Source: Multifurca ochricompacta (taxonomy: Eukaryota > Basidiomycota > Agaricomycetes > Russulales > Russulaceae). Taken from it: DNA of 64,000 nucleotides. A model generated the notes under the pieces. It searched no databases. It saw only the letters and a list, made by a program, of their open reading frames with translations, and was not told the DNA's origin. Shown one piece after another: positions 46,801 through 60,900 of the stretch (position 1 is its first letter; the number at the start of each line of letters is the position of its first letter). The stretch covers positions 62,001-126,000 of the forward strand of contig WTXG01000091.1 of the NCBI GenBank assembly GCA_022496185.1, read 5' to 3'. Both the position numbers and the translations under genes were made by a program.

Positions 46801-47485
46801 GCACAATTCGGGTCAAAGGGATACCCGGACCGCTTAAAACAGACTTGCTATATTTGGTAGAGGTAATTCCTTTGCTGCCAAGATGTTTTGACACTGTTTG
46901 TCTGTGTCCGTTCCTTTCGTAGTTTTATGATGAAAGTTTTCTTTTTTTTGAAAGTACTACGTGAAGAATCCCCGTCATTGATATTTGTGTTGTATGTTTA
47001 TGGTTATGATGTGCGTAATGTGTCCGTTACCGTAACAAATATCCCAAACCCAAAGTATAAGCAAGCGTAAAGCGAACATCTATCTAAGAAAAACGGTCGC
47101 TAAAGTCGGGCATCACGATAGTGAGGCGACAGCGGGTAAGAAAGTAGGTTTCAAAAGAGGGGTGGGCGGCATAGATAAGCGAATAGTGTTACGAATAGAA
47201 AAGGGAGAGGAGAGAAGAGTGTATGGCGTCCGTGATCGCGTCAAGAAAGCAGTCTGGCGAATAAGAGGGCTGGGGATAATGTACGAATATGTGACGTTGA
47301 GGCGATCGATGCAATGAGAGAATTATATGATGAGGGTGGGCGGGGGTGGGAATGATGCGCGTAGATGTACAATACTTGAACCGGTGACGGTTTATTGGCA
47401 AATATCAAATAATACACTTCTTCTTTTACTGTCTTCAAGATGATGGTGGTGGGCGATAGCGGCGGGGGCGACCATAATGCAACCT
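40891..47485. other. Long gene-poor region
   Basis: 6.6 kb without a recognisable gene on either strand. It is full of A, T and G homopolymers and short simple repeats, for example a CA run at 41271-41294 and a TA run near 44934-44952. The open frames are made of these low-complexity tracts. Confidence 0.5.
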
Positions 47486-48219
47486 TCAGTGAACGACAAC
47501 GTCCCAAACGTCGTCCTTCGACTGAGCACGTATGAGGCCGTGAGCGCGAGTGTAACCGCCCAAAAAGTCGACACGTCGGAGTCCTTTCCCTCGCTGAGCC
47601 GGATCCGTGCCGACGCGCCGCTCGAACGCCTGGAAAATTTCCGCCTTCCTTGCCTTGTTCATAGCATTATATTCGTCTGCCTTGACCGCGGTGCGGAGAT
47701 GAAAGTAGACAGAGGTGAGAACGTCCGAGACGGTGACGATGGCGTTCCCTGGTGAGAGACCGAGGTCGGGTCGAACGGTAAAGAGCCAGGGAAGACCACC
47801 AACGCGAAGGGAAAGAGAGGGGAGTGGGGGGCTGGATGCGGGAGTGGCGAGAATGGCAGGTGACAAGCGTAGGTTGGATTGAGTTGGGTGATGACGCATG
47901 TCGTACTGCAAGCTTGGCGCAGCAAGTGCGGGATGGAGGTATACACCGGGAGTAAGAGGTGCTGGGGGGATGAAGGGGAGAGCGTGTGGTTGGGGATGGG
48001 GGAAGGGGTGTAGACACGGGGATGAGGCGGAGAGGGATATGATGAGATTGAGGCGTGAGAGTGAGCCGGCGATGAGAATGCCACGTCAGGGAGAGGTGGT
48101 GGTGTTGACGGCCCAGGTGATGGGGCGAGCGAGGATGTTGAAGATGCTGGGGACGGGATGGAGCGCACCTCAGCGACGGGGTTGTCGTTGAAACGAGCGC
48201 GACGCTCTTTGGTGGACAT
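47486..48219 (-). CDS. DUF6699 protein 1, intact
   Basis: The start at 48219 gives MSTKERRARFNDNPVAEV and a serine/proline-rich N-terminal half of about 65 residues. A 56-nt intron (47962-48017, GTGTCT...CCCCAG) follows, then the DUF6699 domain: PLTPGVYLHPALAAPSLQYD, LPWLFTVRPDLG, GNAIVTVSDVLTSVYFHLRT, FERRVGTDP and GLRRVDFLGG. The two exons total 678 nt, 225 residues and a stop. DUF6699 is a conserved basidiomycete domain of unknown function. This is the only fully open one of three copies in the window. Confidence 0.85.
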
Positions 48220-51200
48220 GGCTAACTGTATACGGAAGTGGTTGTGGATGTTCTAGTGGATATGAAGTGGGAGAGGAGTAACGAGTTTGAGATTGAAGAG
48301 TTGTCTAACGGAAGTTGGGGTTGAGGAAAGATAGTGAGTAGAGGTAGGATGAGGGGAAGTTAAATAAGAATGAAGGGGGAGGACAGCGCAGTTGTTTGAT
48401 GGAAGAGAGCGTCTATAAGAGAAGAAGAAGGGAAAAGGGAAAATATAATATAAATTAAAATAAAAGTCACGGTTCTCAGGTTGCTATACATGAGCGGGCA
48501 GAAACCAACAACTAGGCGTCTCTCAATAAATTCAAATTTTACTCTTAACCGGAGTAATCCCGAATCATTCACAGTCGATCTCTTTCATTTGAGGCCGTGT
48601 TAAAGACCCCCTCCTCCCCTTGAACCGCGTGTTCGGCTTGGTTTTTTGGGCTAAAATGGTCTCGCGTGCTCATCCGGTCATTCTACTGTCCGTAACCCAG
48701 AAAAATCTCAGCGACCCGGATTTTTCGATCCACACTTCCCACGGTTAGAAGGGGGAGGAGGGGGGGGTATAGTCTCTTTCTTATCTGTCAATGTCAATTG
48801 ACATTGAATATCACCCCCCTCCCCCGACGCCAAAAATCCGTATATGACACAGCCCCGCGACCCCGTCCCCCGTCCCCTTTGGAGCACCGCCTTTCCCGGG
48901 ACCTTGTCTTTATTCTTTTCCTTCTCTCCTTTCCTTTCTATTCGTACCTTCCATGGAGCCCTAGGAGCGCTATCCTTGGGTGACACCTTATGACTCCCTT
49001 TTTTTTTTGCAAATTGAAGAGGGGAGGGGGGTGGCGGGGTGGCGGGCCCGTCGCATGCCTCGTTTTACGACGTTCACCTCATGTCCCATGTCCATGTTTC
49101 ACAATACCATACAGTCTTTCCTGGTGGTGACACTTGGTCCCCATCTCAAGACGTTCGTTCTAAGGATACTACATATAGTGGGTGGCGAACTACCGCTCTC
49201 GGGACCCGACCCGACGCGATCTCCCGCAAGATCCATGTGAGGTGGTATCGCCACGTAAGTGCGTTGATTCTATACGTGGTCTTAGGGTATATCTAAGTAT
49301 CTAACGTATCGAACTAACAAGCAACAACAACAACAACAACAACAATTCTAGGGGTCCAGGATTTACGGAAGCTGTTAGGCGGCTCTGACAATGCGCAGAT
49401 CCTTGTCCGCAATCCGCAATGTAAATTAATCGCAGTTTCAGCGTTTCACTGCCACTGCGCCGCGACCAACCACTTTACACACTCAGGGACTCAACTACTC
49501 GTCGGGTCCAGACTCGAGGGTCTGCTTTTGGGTCACGTGCATCTGTCACTTTCGGTTACCATATTATTATCATCCCCCTCCCCCTTTTGAAACGCCATCG
49601 CATTGCTATGCGACCACAATCCCGTCGCACCGCCCACGGCCTTCACAGGTGGCTAGCAAACTATTCTCTACCCGTGACGGGCGCGCAACGTGATAGCTAA
49701 GTACCCCAATTGATCTAGTTAAAGGTAACAACGTATCAGAGGGATATTTGATTCCCCACAAGGATTGATTACCATTCATCCGCAGTCTGCTTTAGAGCCG
49801 TTTCTTAGTCTGTCCCTCCCTGCCAAAACAAGGGGTGTCGGACGACTCTGCATCTGGACGTATCCCCATATGTTCCAGCCTTTAGCTTCTGTGGCTTCCA
49901 TCCCACCCCCCCCCCCCCCCACCCGCTCCTTCTCGCGGCAATGGGAGATTGGCTCGTTCGCCCCACATTCTGCGCTCATTTATTTTGGCCTGCATGGAAA
50001 CCCAACGATTGAATATCGTCAAGCTACGCCACCCATCGCCTTCTCTCCGGCCGCTCGGCGGCGATCAAAGCGGCGGTTCCGGGGCCTCCGCGGTCACCTG
50101 AGGGACTTATGGGGGTCGTTAATGCACTTCCTATCCTTTTCCTTGTTGCTGACCAAAGACGATTTCGATCAACCCGAGTGGTTGGGTCAGCAGCTTCTCG
50201 ACCGACAAGGACCTGGAACTGTTTTCTAACCTTGGCCCCTCATTCCGCCCCACCCCCGCTCGAACCGTCGTTCCTTGCCTTTCGGAAGTATCATGTGTCT
50301 AGGACACCGGTTATTGAACCTTGAGTCTGAAACGTTACAAGTAAGACTTTTGAACGAGGCCTATTCGTCTCCCTCTGGTGGCGGGATCAATCGGGACCAG
50401 TCTCAGCTAGCACCGGTTCACACGTCGTTAGGTACAAACCCCGCCTCGACGAGAGAGAGAGAGAGAGTAATCAACGCCGTCCTGCTTCCTTCAAGTCTCT
50501 GCTATCCAAATAAGTCGAGCCGCATCGTTTTAGTTCGCCACTCTAAGTCCCCCCCCCTCCCCACGCTTCGGGTTCGAAGCTCTAACAATCCAAAAAGAGT
50601 GGTCTTCTATTCGTGTTCCTGTGTTAAATCTGCTCTTCTTTTTTTGCTATCGAGTGGACCCTGCACAGCTCCGGAAATTGTCAACGGATTCAGCAATACA
50701 GCATAGGAAACCGAGCAAGTCCACCGCATAGCACTTCTACTGGTCCCCCTCCTCCCCGCTTCCCTCTTTATTTTATTTTTTTCTTCCTTTCTCTGACACT
50801 TGGAAGCCACGTCTCGCGGAGTTTCAGCGACAAATTTGTTCTTTTTATTTTCAAACTCAATCGGGCGTGTGGATGCAGGCGTGGGCGCAGGCGCAAGTTG
50901 GAGAAATGGAGCACTGCAGTCTTTCATCGCCGGCCGTCTGGATCGTTATCGATTGTGGCAAGAAAAGGAGAGAGGGCATGCGAATGTTTAGTGCCATCAC
51001 TGGAAGAAGGCGAACGCGATCCACTCATATGCGGTGGAATGATGGGCATGGTGATCTATGAACGCGGTTGCAATAAATCACCCTGCATGGGCTTTGCTGT
51101 GTCCTTAACCCTACACGGCCGCTTACTATGCATAATGTAACTTCATTTCTCTTTTCTTTTGTCGTTCGTTGTTATTGTCATTGTTATTGTTGTTGTTGTC

Positions 51201-54200
51201 GTCGTCTTACCAACTTTGTTCATTCGTTACGGTCCGTCCCGCGACTGTTCACATATGATCATGCCCAATAGCTCAGCGACCTCGTGTTTTCCCTTTTTTT
51301 TTTATTTTTAAAAAAAAAGAAACATTTTGACGGAACCTCCATCGTTGCGAGTGCGGTGTTCCACTACAGCTACGGCGCTGAACGAGCTCCATGATCCATG
51401 CATCACGGCTGTGCATTTTATAACTTCTTGTTTTAGCACAGAACATGCCTCTCGACAGGTGTTCTCTGTCTGTCGTTAACTTTCATTTTATTATTTACTA
51501 ACAAAGAAAGCTCGGAACTATTTTAATAGAGTCCCACGCACGTGAATAATTAGTTTTTGGCAATACACATACGTCAGAGTTCAGTTATGACGCGACCAAC
51601 GTTCACATGAGTCGGCTCTTCCCACCCCCCCTCCTCCTCCTCCTCCTCCCTCTCCTTGGGCACTCTGACGACAAGAAAGTGGCTAGTGATCTTCTTTGAA
51701 CCAGGAGGGGAACTGGTCAATCCCAGAGGGAGGGGGAGGGGGATAGGAATGAATGTTGTATATTATAAAGTAAGTAATTATGAATGACAGTTATATCGGA
51801 ACTTTCAACCCGGCCCCGACCACGTTTTTTTCTTTTCCGTGTGGGCTTGCTTAAGTAAAACGTGTTTACTACCTCGCAAGCGAGCAAGGATTATTTAGCA
51901 TTTAGCATTTTTTTTTTTTGGGTTCCCTGTCGTTTCCAAGGATGGGATGGGATGGGATGAATGGAATAATCGTAAGGAAACGTTAACTGTACTGCACACA
52001 CACACACCACACACGTCATAGCCCGCCATGCGTGAACAGCTTTTTTTTTCTCCGTATGAGAATTGTCACATGCGCTCGCTCCTCCACGGGTACGGGTAAC
52101 GGTAACGGATACGGGGTATGCACCCCGACAATTGTTTTTTTTTTTTCGAGTTACTGAGTACTCGGACTCAGGCTGTAGTAATGATTGATGATTATGATAA
52201 TGAAATGATGATTTTGATGATGGTGGTGTTTGGTGCTTTTAGTGGTGATCGCAAGGATGTTTTTGTTTCCCCTCCCTCCCGCCAACAACAACAATGTCCC
52301 TCCCTTCCTTCCGTTGTTGCTTCTATTATTAACTTACCTATTTGTTATTTCGAATTTACAAGCAGAGGAGGCAGAGCGGAACCTATGCGCCACGCCACGC
52401 CGCGGTGGAGAAAAAAAAAAAAAAAGAAAGAAAACAGTAGAGAAAGATAAAAAGATAAGAATGTTACGTCAAGTGTTGAAGTTGAAGAGGAGATGGTGAG
52501 AAGCGGGGGCAGGAGTAGTCCGAACTGTCGTTGTGTCATCAATCAATCATGATGGTGACTATGACAGGTGTCATCATATCTCATATCCAATCCACCAATC
52601 CCTCACCCCCACCTCCACCCTTTCCATTAGTTCTCATTCATGTTCTTAGTTCCATGTGGCGTGGCTTAACTCAGCTCCATCATCAACAATGCAATTCCAA
52701 AAATAAACGCCACGTGCGCTCCAACTCAACGTCCATCATGATCAGTGGCCCTGCACTGTACTGTACTGTACTGTACTTGTACTGTGTTTTTTTGTACAAG
52801 GTTTGTGATTTTGATTTTGTAATGCTGCACATACGCACACGCACCACACTTTCTTATCCTTCTTTATTCTTCTTCTGAACTTTATACTATACGATACTAG
52901 CGTTCTTCCTGTATGGGTCAGGCAGACCAAAGGTTAGAGTTTCTTATTGGTATTGAAACTTTCCACGTCCCAGGGACTTCTCATCTGTGCGTCTCTCCAT
53001 GGTTATAGTTTCAAAACTCGGAATCTAGATCTGAATACCCTGCACTTCTTATCTGGGCGGCTCATTGGGGGGGGGGGGTGGTGGTGGTGTGTGAGTGTTT
53101 TTCATGTGCCTTGCTTCAGCCGTGCTTCTGCCAGGCCACGAGTCACAACAAAAGCAACAACCCATAACAACGGCAATGGCAACAATAGCGGCATCGGCAT
53201 CGTCGGCGTCGGCGTCGGGGGCGGTTGCTTCCTGCCAGGCGCCAAGTGCGTCATCGTGATCGGTGGCCTTTTGGCCTTTTTTGACTCCTCGACCAGGCGT
53301 CTGTCTTGTGTCCGTCCGCGATATCGCAAGCGAGAAGAAGCGACGCCTCGACAGGTGATTAGTGCCGGAACCTTTGAGTTCGAGTCGTCTTACTTACTTC
53401 GTCCTTGAGAGAGATAGTAGCTTCGGAAATCATTTCGTAAACCGAGAGGGGTTCTAGCCCCTGGTTGCTTATCCACACACAATCGAATCGACTGGCGTCC
53501 CCACGCTGTTTGCACGAGGAACCCCCTTTTGCCTTGTCTTCGTCATTCCCACTAAGACTGGGCTGTGAAGTTGATAATAATATCTACTTTGGACTCGTGT
53601 CGCTTATCGTTCCCTTTTGTGGAAGGTTGCGCCTGCGTCCACGAGATGGCATCATCATTCCTCTCTCTCTCTTTTTTTTTTCTAATCTTGTGCCTGTCCT
53701 GTCCCTCTCTAAGCGCAGGGACCCCCCTCCCCCCCCCCATCACAAGAACTCTGCCTCCGTGTTTCCGTGTTATCGCTTTTATTTTAATTTTTTGCGAACG
53801 TAATGACACCTTCCATGGGGTGTAATCATTTTCACTATCTGGCCGGCGGTTCTATCCCATTCGAAGCCATGCCTCGTGGGGCCGCTCCACCTACTGTCCG
53901 CTCCCGCCGAGGGGTGCACGATACGTACCTGTGCTATGTATGTGATGTCGATAAGCCGTGGCACTTTGGAAAGTGGCGACGGGCTAGACCTTCGCGGACC
54001 GAAGAGATTAGCAGTAAGGGTGGGTTTGGGGACGAGCGCTCACCTCAGATTGGGCTTAGAGGTGAGTGTGCATCCATGCTACATGAATGGGGATTCTTAC
54101 AGGTGTCCCTGCAATAGACAACATTAGGTACAGAACAGAAGCTTCCGGGTTATCGGATAAGTGAGAATACTGAAAAGGTTATGTTGCTGCGTTGCCTCAG

Positions 54201-56297
54201 CGCATCTGGATATGTGGTACCAATGATTGTACTCCGCCGAACCTAAACTTTCATTCATACATTGGCTTTTTTTCATTAGACTCTCTTCGTTTTCTTTCAC
54301 AGCCTCCATCGATATTACGCATTGCACTGCTGGGGATAGCTTAGGCATGTCTTCGGAACGCTGCGCCACACAGTGTTCTCCCAGGTCTTTGCATCAAACC
54401 ACAAGCACGCCCACATCCGGGGAATGTCGTCTTTCCTGGTATGTGCTTGACATCACTGGTCATGGTCATATCTCTTTGACGGACAGTAATATGCAAGTAA
54501 GTCTACGCCCAGTTTTTTTCGCGCCCAAAATGTGGATTGTCACGTGATATATTTACTGCGGCACATGATTGTGGGAATAATAGGTATTCCCTCCCCCGCC
54601 CCATCACCACGAGTCGCAATCGCAAAGACAGCTGCTTTATCTGACCCGTCCTTGACCAACCACCCATTATCAGCATCATGCATCCTTTCCTTCTCCGATA
54701 GATATCTAAGGGCCCTATTCGTCCTGTGCAACTTTCTAGGGTGTTCAGTGGATATGACCGGCCACCGGAGATACATTTACTAAAATGTCTATCGTGCCTT
54801 AATCTAATGTGTCCTTCTCGAGGGGATTTTTTTTATTTAAGGAATCAAATGACAGAGAACCCATTAGCCCTTCCCACTATGCCCGTGAAAAGAAGCCATT
54901 TTTCGGCGGTGCGCTGAGGAGGGACGAATGAATGACCTAGGATCAAAGCCGTAATCAACCCCCGGAGTTCTTCTTGACTTGACTAGTTATTTATCCTTGT
55001 ACGTTGCTGGAGTGATTATGTCCTTTTAAGTCTGACATGGTATGATATATCATCTCCTCCGGTGTCTCATCTTCCACTTACTGCGACAGTGACAGAGAGG
55101 TGTGGAAACGTGGAAACTCGAAATTGTGTTATACTGATTGGGCGTAAGGTAAAGGTAGAGGGAAAGTTGATGAGGTGAGATAAGGTACCTTGTGTAGCCC
55201 CCTCCCCCCCATCATCCATCTCGTGTTCTCTCTTCAGGACCCGGATTACTTTGTTTGTGCATAATCCATTTTTTTCAATGATGCTTTAGTGGGGGGGGGG
55301 GTGTTCAATTAAACCTGATCCGTCCAAGTGACTAGAGCTATCGGCGCGCTGCTGGCTCAGAATGGTTGGGCTGGGTGACCTTCTTCCGCACGTGTTCCGA
55401 TGAGGGGGGGAGGGGGGGGCGACGAAAAGGGTAATTCGATCGTTCATGGTTTCATCGTTTCGTTGAATTGAGTGAGTGAGCCGTCCATCACCGTAATGAT
55501 GAGCGAGAGTCCACTGACGGAAGCCGCTTTCCCATCAAGTCGAGTGTCCCCAGGGCGGGTGTGTGTGCGTGTGCGTGTGTTGTGTGTGGGTGGGCGGGTT
55601 TGTGTTGATACGGACTACTCCCTACCCCTTGATATCGCTCACCATCCATTCTCATGAAAAAAAAAAGAAAAATTACGGCCCATGAAGACGACCTCAGGCA
55701 ACTTGATCACAAAAAGCGTTGTCATGGGTGAGGGCGCTTCTTTTGGCTTGCTTGAAGGAGAGTAATGTTAATGGCGGCGGCAATGACAACGACGGGCGGA
55801 CCGAATTCAACGCCACTCTCAGACTCAGACCGACACGACAACGATAGACGACCTTCATTCAAATTTATTTCAATTCATTTTTTCATTCTCATTCATTCAT
55901 ATCATCACATCATTCTCCCTTTTCTTTTTTTTTTCCCCCTCGACTCGTCTGTCTACGTTCACCAGTCTTTGCCTCATCTGACAGCTTCTTCCCTCGTTTC
56001 ATCTCCCACTTCAAGCTCTCTTGGGAGACGAGCTTCCCCGCCTTACTATTAGGGCATGCTCGGGCCGGCTGGGGCTTCATAATCTTCTCTTCTTCATACT
56101 TGGGTACTTGGTACTTGGTACTTGATACTTTCAGTTTCAGGGTACCCCGCCCCACCCGCCCCGCCCTCTGTTATAAGACCTCTCTTGTTCTCGGCTTCGA
56201 GATTTACGCCTGACCTTGAACATCACTTGTAACTTGGCATCCCAACCTCCACTTTTTATCAAGGAGGGATCGTCCCAGCCAGAGAGAATCACGCGCA
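48220..56297. other. Long gene-poor region
   Basis: 8 kb without a recognisable gene. It contains homopolymers up to 15 bases (C run at 49906-49920), CAA, GA and CTGTA simple repeats (ACTGT copies near 52755-52780) and (GGGAT)n near 51943-51958. The open frames under 160 codons showed no family signature. Confidence 0.5.
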
Positions 56298-57997
56298 ATG
56301 TCCCACGCTACCGCCCACGAAGACTCGGATGCTCACTACCGTCATCATCATCACCATCACCACCACCATCATCACCCAAACCATCGACACGCCGTTCCTC
56401 CTCGACCCATTCTGAATCACCGTACAACAATCTCACACCCAGGAAAACAGTCTACAGGACACCCTCAGAGTGCGCACGCCATTCACTCTGCGTATTCATT
56501 TCCCACCAGCTACTCATATCGCTTCAATCCACTCTCAGACCGCGTTCGATTGTCCATGCGACGGTCCTTTGACACACCGAGGCGCAATGATGATCGATAC
56601 GCTGGTGTGATCGCCGCCGTCTCGCAAGCTAGGGAGCGTATCCGTTTGTATGAACGGGAAGATGAGACTGGCGCCCAGTCACCCACGCGCCGGCCGCGCT
56701 CCCGGAGCTTTGGGATCAACCCAACAATCAGCGAGGGAAACGCGATCAATCTCGATCTTCAATCTGTTGCTGCTGAACCCACTCATTCGCCGCAGACACG
56801 TCACGTTACAAGGACTCCTTATTCTCAACATCAACAACAACTGCCTTTGTCTCCATCATCTAATTCCACTCCTCAAATCGAACCACAACAACTACCGAGC
56901 AACTTTGGCTTTGGACCCACTTTCGCTTCCCAGGTCCCATTGTTTCACCCCCCCGTTGCGCCCACCTTCCCGCCTGTAACAATGTCCTATCCAACAATGT
57001 CTGCTTACCCGGCGCAGTTCTTAACTCCTGTGGTGGTCAATTGTATCAGCAACCTCAGAGGACCTCACCTTATGTCCTTCCCACACCGCTCGTACCCATT
57101 CCGAGCCTTATCCCAACACCCATGGCCACGTCATTGACATTACCCTCTTCCTGGGCGCCCAACACGCCACAGATCCAGCTGCCAGCTGCTTACGGCCCTT
57201 CTCCGGCCACGTCTATGCGCAACTCCAACCCGTGGCGACCCCATCGGGAGCGATCGCATGGCAGCCTCATCCCCATCCCCACCCGGGAATGTCCGCCGCG
57301 GCGTTCTGGTCAATGCCAGCACTCGTGACTCCAAGCATTCCGCCGACACCGCTACACCCGGACATACCTTTGCTCTATCCGGCGGCCTCCCCCTCCCGGG
57401 CACCCAACCATTTTGGGCACCCACCGAGTCGTGGCCACCGTCGGAGAGTACGCTTCCACTGCACGTCGCGCCATGGCTGGCACCGAACCCAGCCAACGCC
57501 GATCGGCCGCACGTCGTGTGGGACGTCTCGGAGCCGCCCTCGAAGGCCCGTCGGATATCGGGTAAGGACATCTTCGTGGACATGCAGGACGCGTTCTCGC
57601 CCGATGCGACTGCGGTGTTCCCAGAGACGGACGAAATCGTGGTCGTGTGCAACACGGTACTGGCGCCGGACATATGGCCGCCGATCAGGATCAGGAAGAA
57701 CAAATCACGTCTGGAGACGTGTTCTGGGCGATCTACGAGTTCTTCCAGAAGCCGATCACGCGTGATGAAGTTGAACTCATTAAAAGCCGTTCTGAAGACG
57801 AGTTTCGGAGGTTGGTCGAGGCGTGTTATCGCCGATGCTTGCGCGCGCCTGGTCTGGCGGATATCACTCGGAGGCAAGGGGTGAAGCGCGTTGATTGTTT
57901 GGAAGACCGCACTGCTTGGTGGGGGATGTGGCCTGTGTGGGCCGTGGATGGGACGTGGAGTCTCCACCTTGGTTTGATGCCATCTCCTCGTGCGTGA
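56298..57997 (+). CDS. DUF6699 protein 2 with histidine-rich N-terminus, frameshifted
   Basis: The ATG at 56298 opens MSHATAHEDSDAHYRHHHHH..., a long histidine run, then about 230 residues rich in Ser, Pro and Gln. The reading sense then moves through three further frames (near 57035, 57200-57230 and 57380) to the DUF6699 domain: RPHVVWDVSEPPSKARRISG, AFSPDATAVFPETDEIVVVC, LAPDIWPPIRI, then, after one more step near 57705, SGDVFWAIYEFFQKPITRDE, RRLVEACYRRCLRAPGL and RRQGVKRVDCLEDRTAWWGM up to the stop at 57997. Each step fits the loss of one base and the domain is otherwise well preserved. Either recent decay or sequence errors. No good introns explain the steps. Confidence 0.72.
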
Positions 57998-60900
57998 TAC
58001 CAAATAGATCTTTCTCCTTTCGCCTCGCCCCCTCCCCTCCAATTCTCTTCTTTTCTTTTCTTTTCCGAGCCTCGGAAAAAAAAAAAAAAAAGTATCATCA
58101 CCATCATCAATTACCATCACCATCGTCATCGTCATCATCCCATACCCCTCCCATCTGGATTTCGATTTCTTTGAAAAAAAAAAAAAACAATCATCAAAAC
58201 GACAAACATTCAGAGAGAGATGGATTTGTTTAGATAGATGTAGGGCGAGGGTGGGAGGACGAGCCCAACTGCCCCAGCTATAGTTATCTTTTTCCCCCAT
58301 GCCTTTTGGTTTTTTTGGCTTTGGCCATTTTGGATTATTGGATATGTATTTTTTTTTGTTGTTGTTTACTTGCACTGATGTAATTTAAATGCAAATACAA
58401 ATGTTATTGTAGAATGCCCTCCTCCCCCGTCCTGGACGACGTTTCAATCGGGTAAGTGTAGTTCATGATAGATGGATGTTTGATGGATTGTGTGTGCATG
58501 ATCAATCGGATTAGCTTTGGGTTGGGTTGGGTTTCGAAATGGGGAGGGAGAGGGGAGGGGGGTGTAGGTGATACCAAAGACCCCCCACTCACCCTGCTCA
58601 CAGGAGTAGTAGGAGAGGCAACCATCGTTTTTTATTTTTATTTTTTCAGTTTTTGGTTATTCGACTCCCCCCCCTCCCGACTCCCCCCTCTCAATTTGAG
58701 TTGAGGGATCGGGGATGGGGAGATGGGGGTACCTCTTCAGGGCCCAGGGGGGGGGGGGGGGTGGGCAGGCAGGGTTTCGTTGTTTCGGGGCCCGCCGCCG
58801 CCACCACCAAGAAGCAAGCGAACTTATTTTGGATAGTATGAATTATGGATTGAACTTGAACCTGAAATGGGATTAAGCTTGGTGTGGTGTGTGTGTATGT
58901 GTGCGTGTTATGTGGGGGCGGAGGCGGAGGCGGGGAGGGCGGGGGCTAAGGGGGAAAAGGGGGTTGGTTCACCCCTACCCTACCCTACCCTACCCTACCC
59001 TTCCCCTTCCCCTTCTCCCTCATACCACCACCTTCCCCCTTCTCCACCTTACGAATCAACTCTACATATTGAAACTGAACCATCGCCTTTTTTGGTAGAG
59101 GTGCGGGGAGGGGAGGGAGGGAGGGGAGGGGGGGGGACGTGTGTGAGGGAGACATAACTCTTGTTCTGACCTGCTCCTCGTGGGGGGCTTCTTCTCCTCA
59201 CTAAGCGAGCTGTGCGCTCGATTTTAAATCTATCGAGCACATGCATATGTGCATATATATGTACCATGAACACGACTTTTTATTGGAATAGCGGTATGAT
59301 ATGATATAACTCGGAAAGCGCGAAATTGAAAGGCAAGATGTTTTTTTTTTTTCAACGATGATCTACCAAATGAAATGAAATGAATGGCGGAGCGCGTTCG
59401 ACCGCGATTACCTCCAAACCACACCATCTTCGTTGTTTTTTTAGCAGCAGTTCGTTTTCCCTCACGCCCCCCCCCCTCATACCCCTTTTCTGGCCTGGCC
59501 CGCCTCGCCTCTCTCTCTCTCTCGGCAGTGCATCATACTACGCAGGTCAGGCTCTTGGTTTTTTTTTTTTAACGCGCCACTCTGTTTTATTTTATATTCA
59601 GATTAGGGGGGTAAGGTAGCCCTTTTTTTAATGGTTTTTGTTTTTTTTAACCTCCGCCTCGCTAGATCTTAGATTTCATTTTTCCCCGTCCGTGGGAGTG
59701 GGAGGATGGGAACAACACAGCAAACTGTGTTGAAAAGAAGACTTAAAGAATTGGTATGAGTTTGGGCGCCCTGCTGACCTTGACCTCCCTTTTTCGGTCT
59801 TAACTTATCGTAATTTCATTTTCATTCATTCATTCATTCATTTCGCGTCCGCCGCGGAAGAACAGGAGGGGGGAGGGGGAGGGGGAGGCGTTGTGCGGTT
59901 GTGCGGGTGTTACTTGTTGTTGAGTTTCAGTTTTTGAATCTTTCCACTCGCATTGTTGGCACGCGTTGATGTAGAGCTGTTTGATTTGTTTGGGATTTGG
60001 GGATTTGTTTGATACGTCTGATGTTCAGTCAGTTCCGGTGCTCTCTCCTTTTGGTTTCAGTTTTCATTCAGTCTCGTCAGCAGTTACATTTGTCTGGACC
60101 GGAACAAGTAATAATGTTCATCAGCCCAACAGCTTCTCTAACGCCTCGTGTGGTTGTTGTTTTCCTTTCCTTTTTCCTTTTTCCTTTTCCCTTTCCTGGT
60201 ATTCCTCCCATATTTGGTGCAGAGCCACCGCCCCCCCCACCTTTACCTTACCTTACCTTTCCTTTCTTCATTTGGTTGGGCATAGACATCTCTTTCTCCG
60301 CTACTACTTATTCATCTTGTCCGCCGACGCTGACGTTCTTTTTCTCGATGAGCTCAAGCATTCTTTGTTCTCTGTTTTTTTTTCTTTTCTTTTTTTTTTT
60401 TTCTAAAGATAGTCAATTGAGCACGAGTTTGGCTATGCCTGAGGTCCGCGTCAAGTTATGAATTCATTTACCATGCCTTTCCATGCTTTGCCTTGACTTG
60501 ACTTGTCTGGTCTAGTCTAGTCTAGTCTTGTCTATTTGTAGGCGGCACCCTTGCTGTTCTGTATACAGTCCGTTTACTCTCTTGGTGGTTAACGATATAC
60601 CATACTCATCTTGAACCCCTTTTCATCACCCGATCTTGCCTCGCACATAGGTGTCTCTCATCGGTAGTAATCATGTTCCGCCGACGATCCGCCCTTTTTA
60701 CCTTTTTTTTCCCCTTCCCTCCCTTCTTCCTATGGGAGGGGCGATGTTCACACCCATAAGTACCATAGTAAGTATCAACATCGTCATCGCTGGCGATTGG
60801 AGGTGACGCACAAGACCTAGAAACTATCCTATAAGTCCGAGCACTTCGCAGGGTTTGACGGATAGGATTCTCCAATCTTCCTCACTGTGCTTAGAGCACC

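Noticed and set aside
49039..49296. Small plus-strand protein of 85 codons
   Set aside because: No family signature, no supported splice sites and low coding character.
57140..58375. A 411-codon open frame on the minus strand, the longest in the window
   Set aside because: It lies antisense to the conserved DUF6699 domain of protein 2, its translation has no family motif, and much of it comes from homopolymers. It looks like a shadow frame.
58973..59000. CCCTA array as telomere repeat
   Set aside because: The unit is five bases, not the six-base TTAGGG type, and it lies inside a G/C-rich simple-repeat region.
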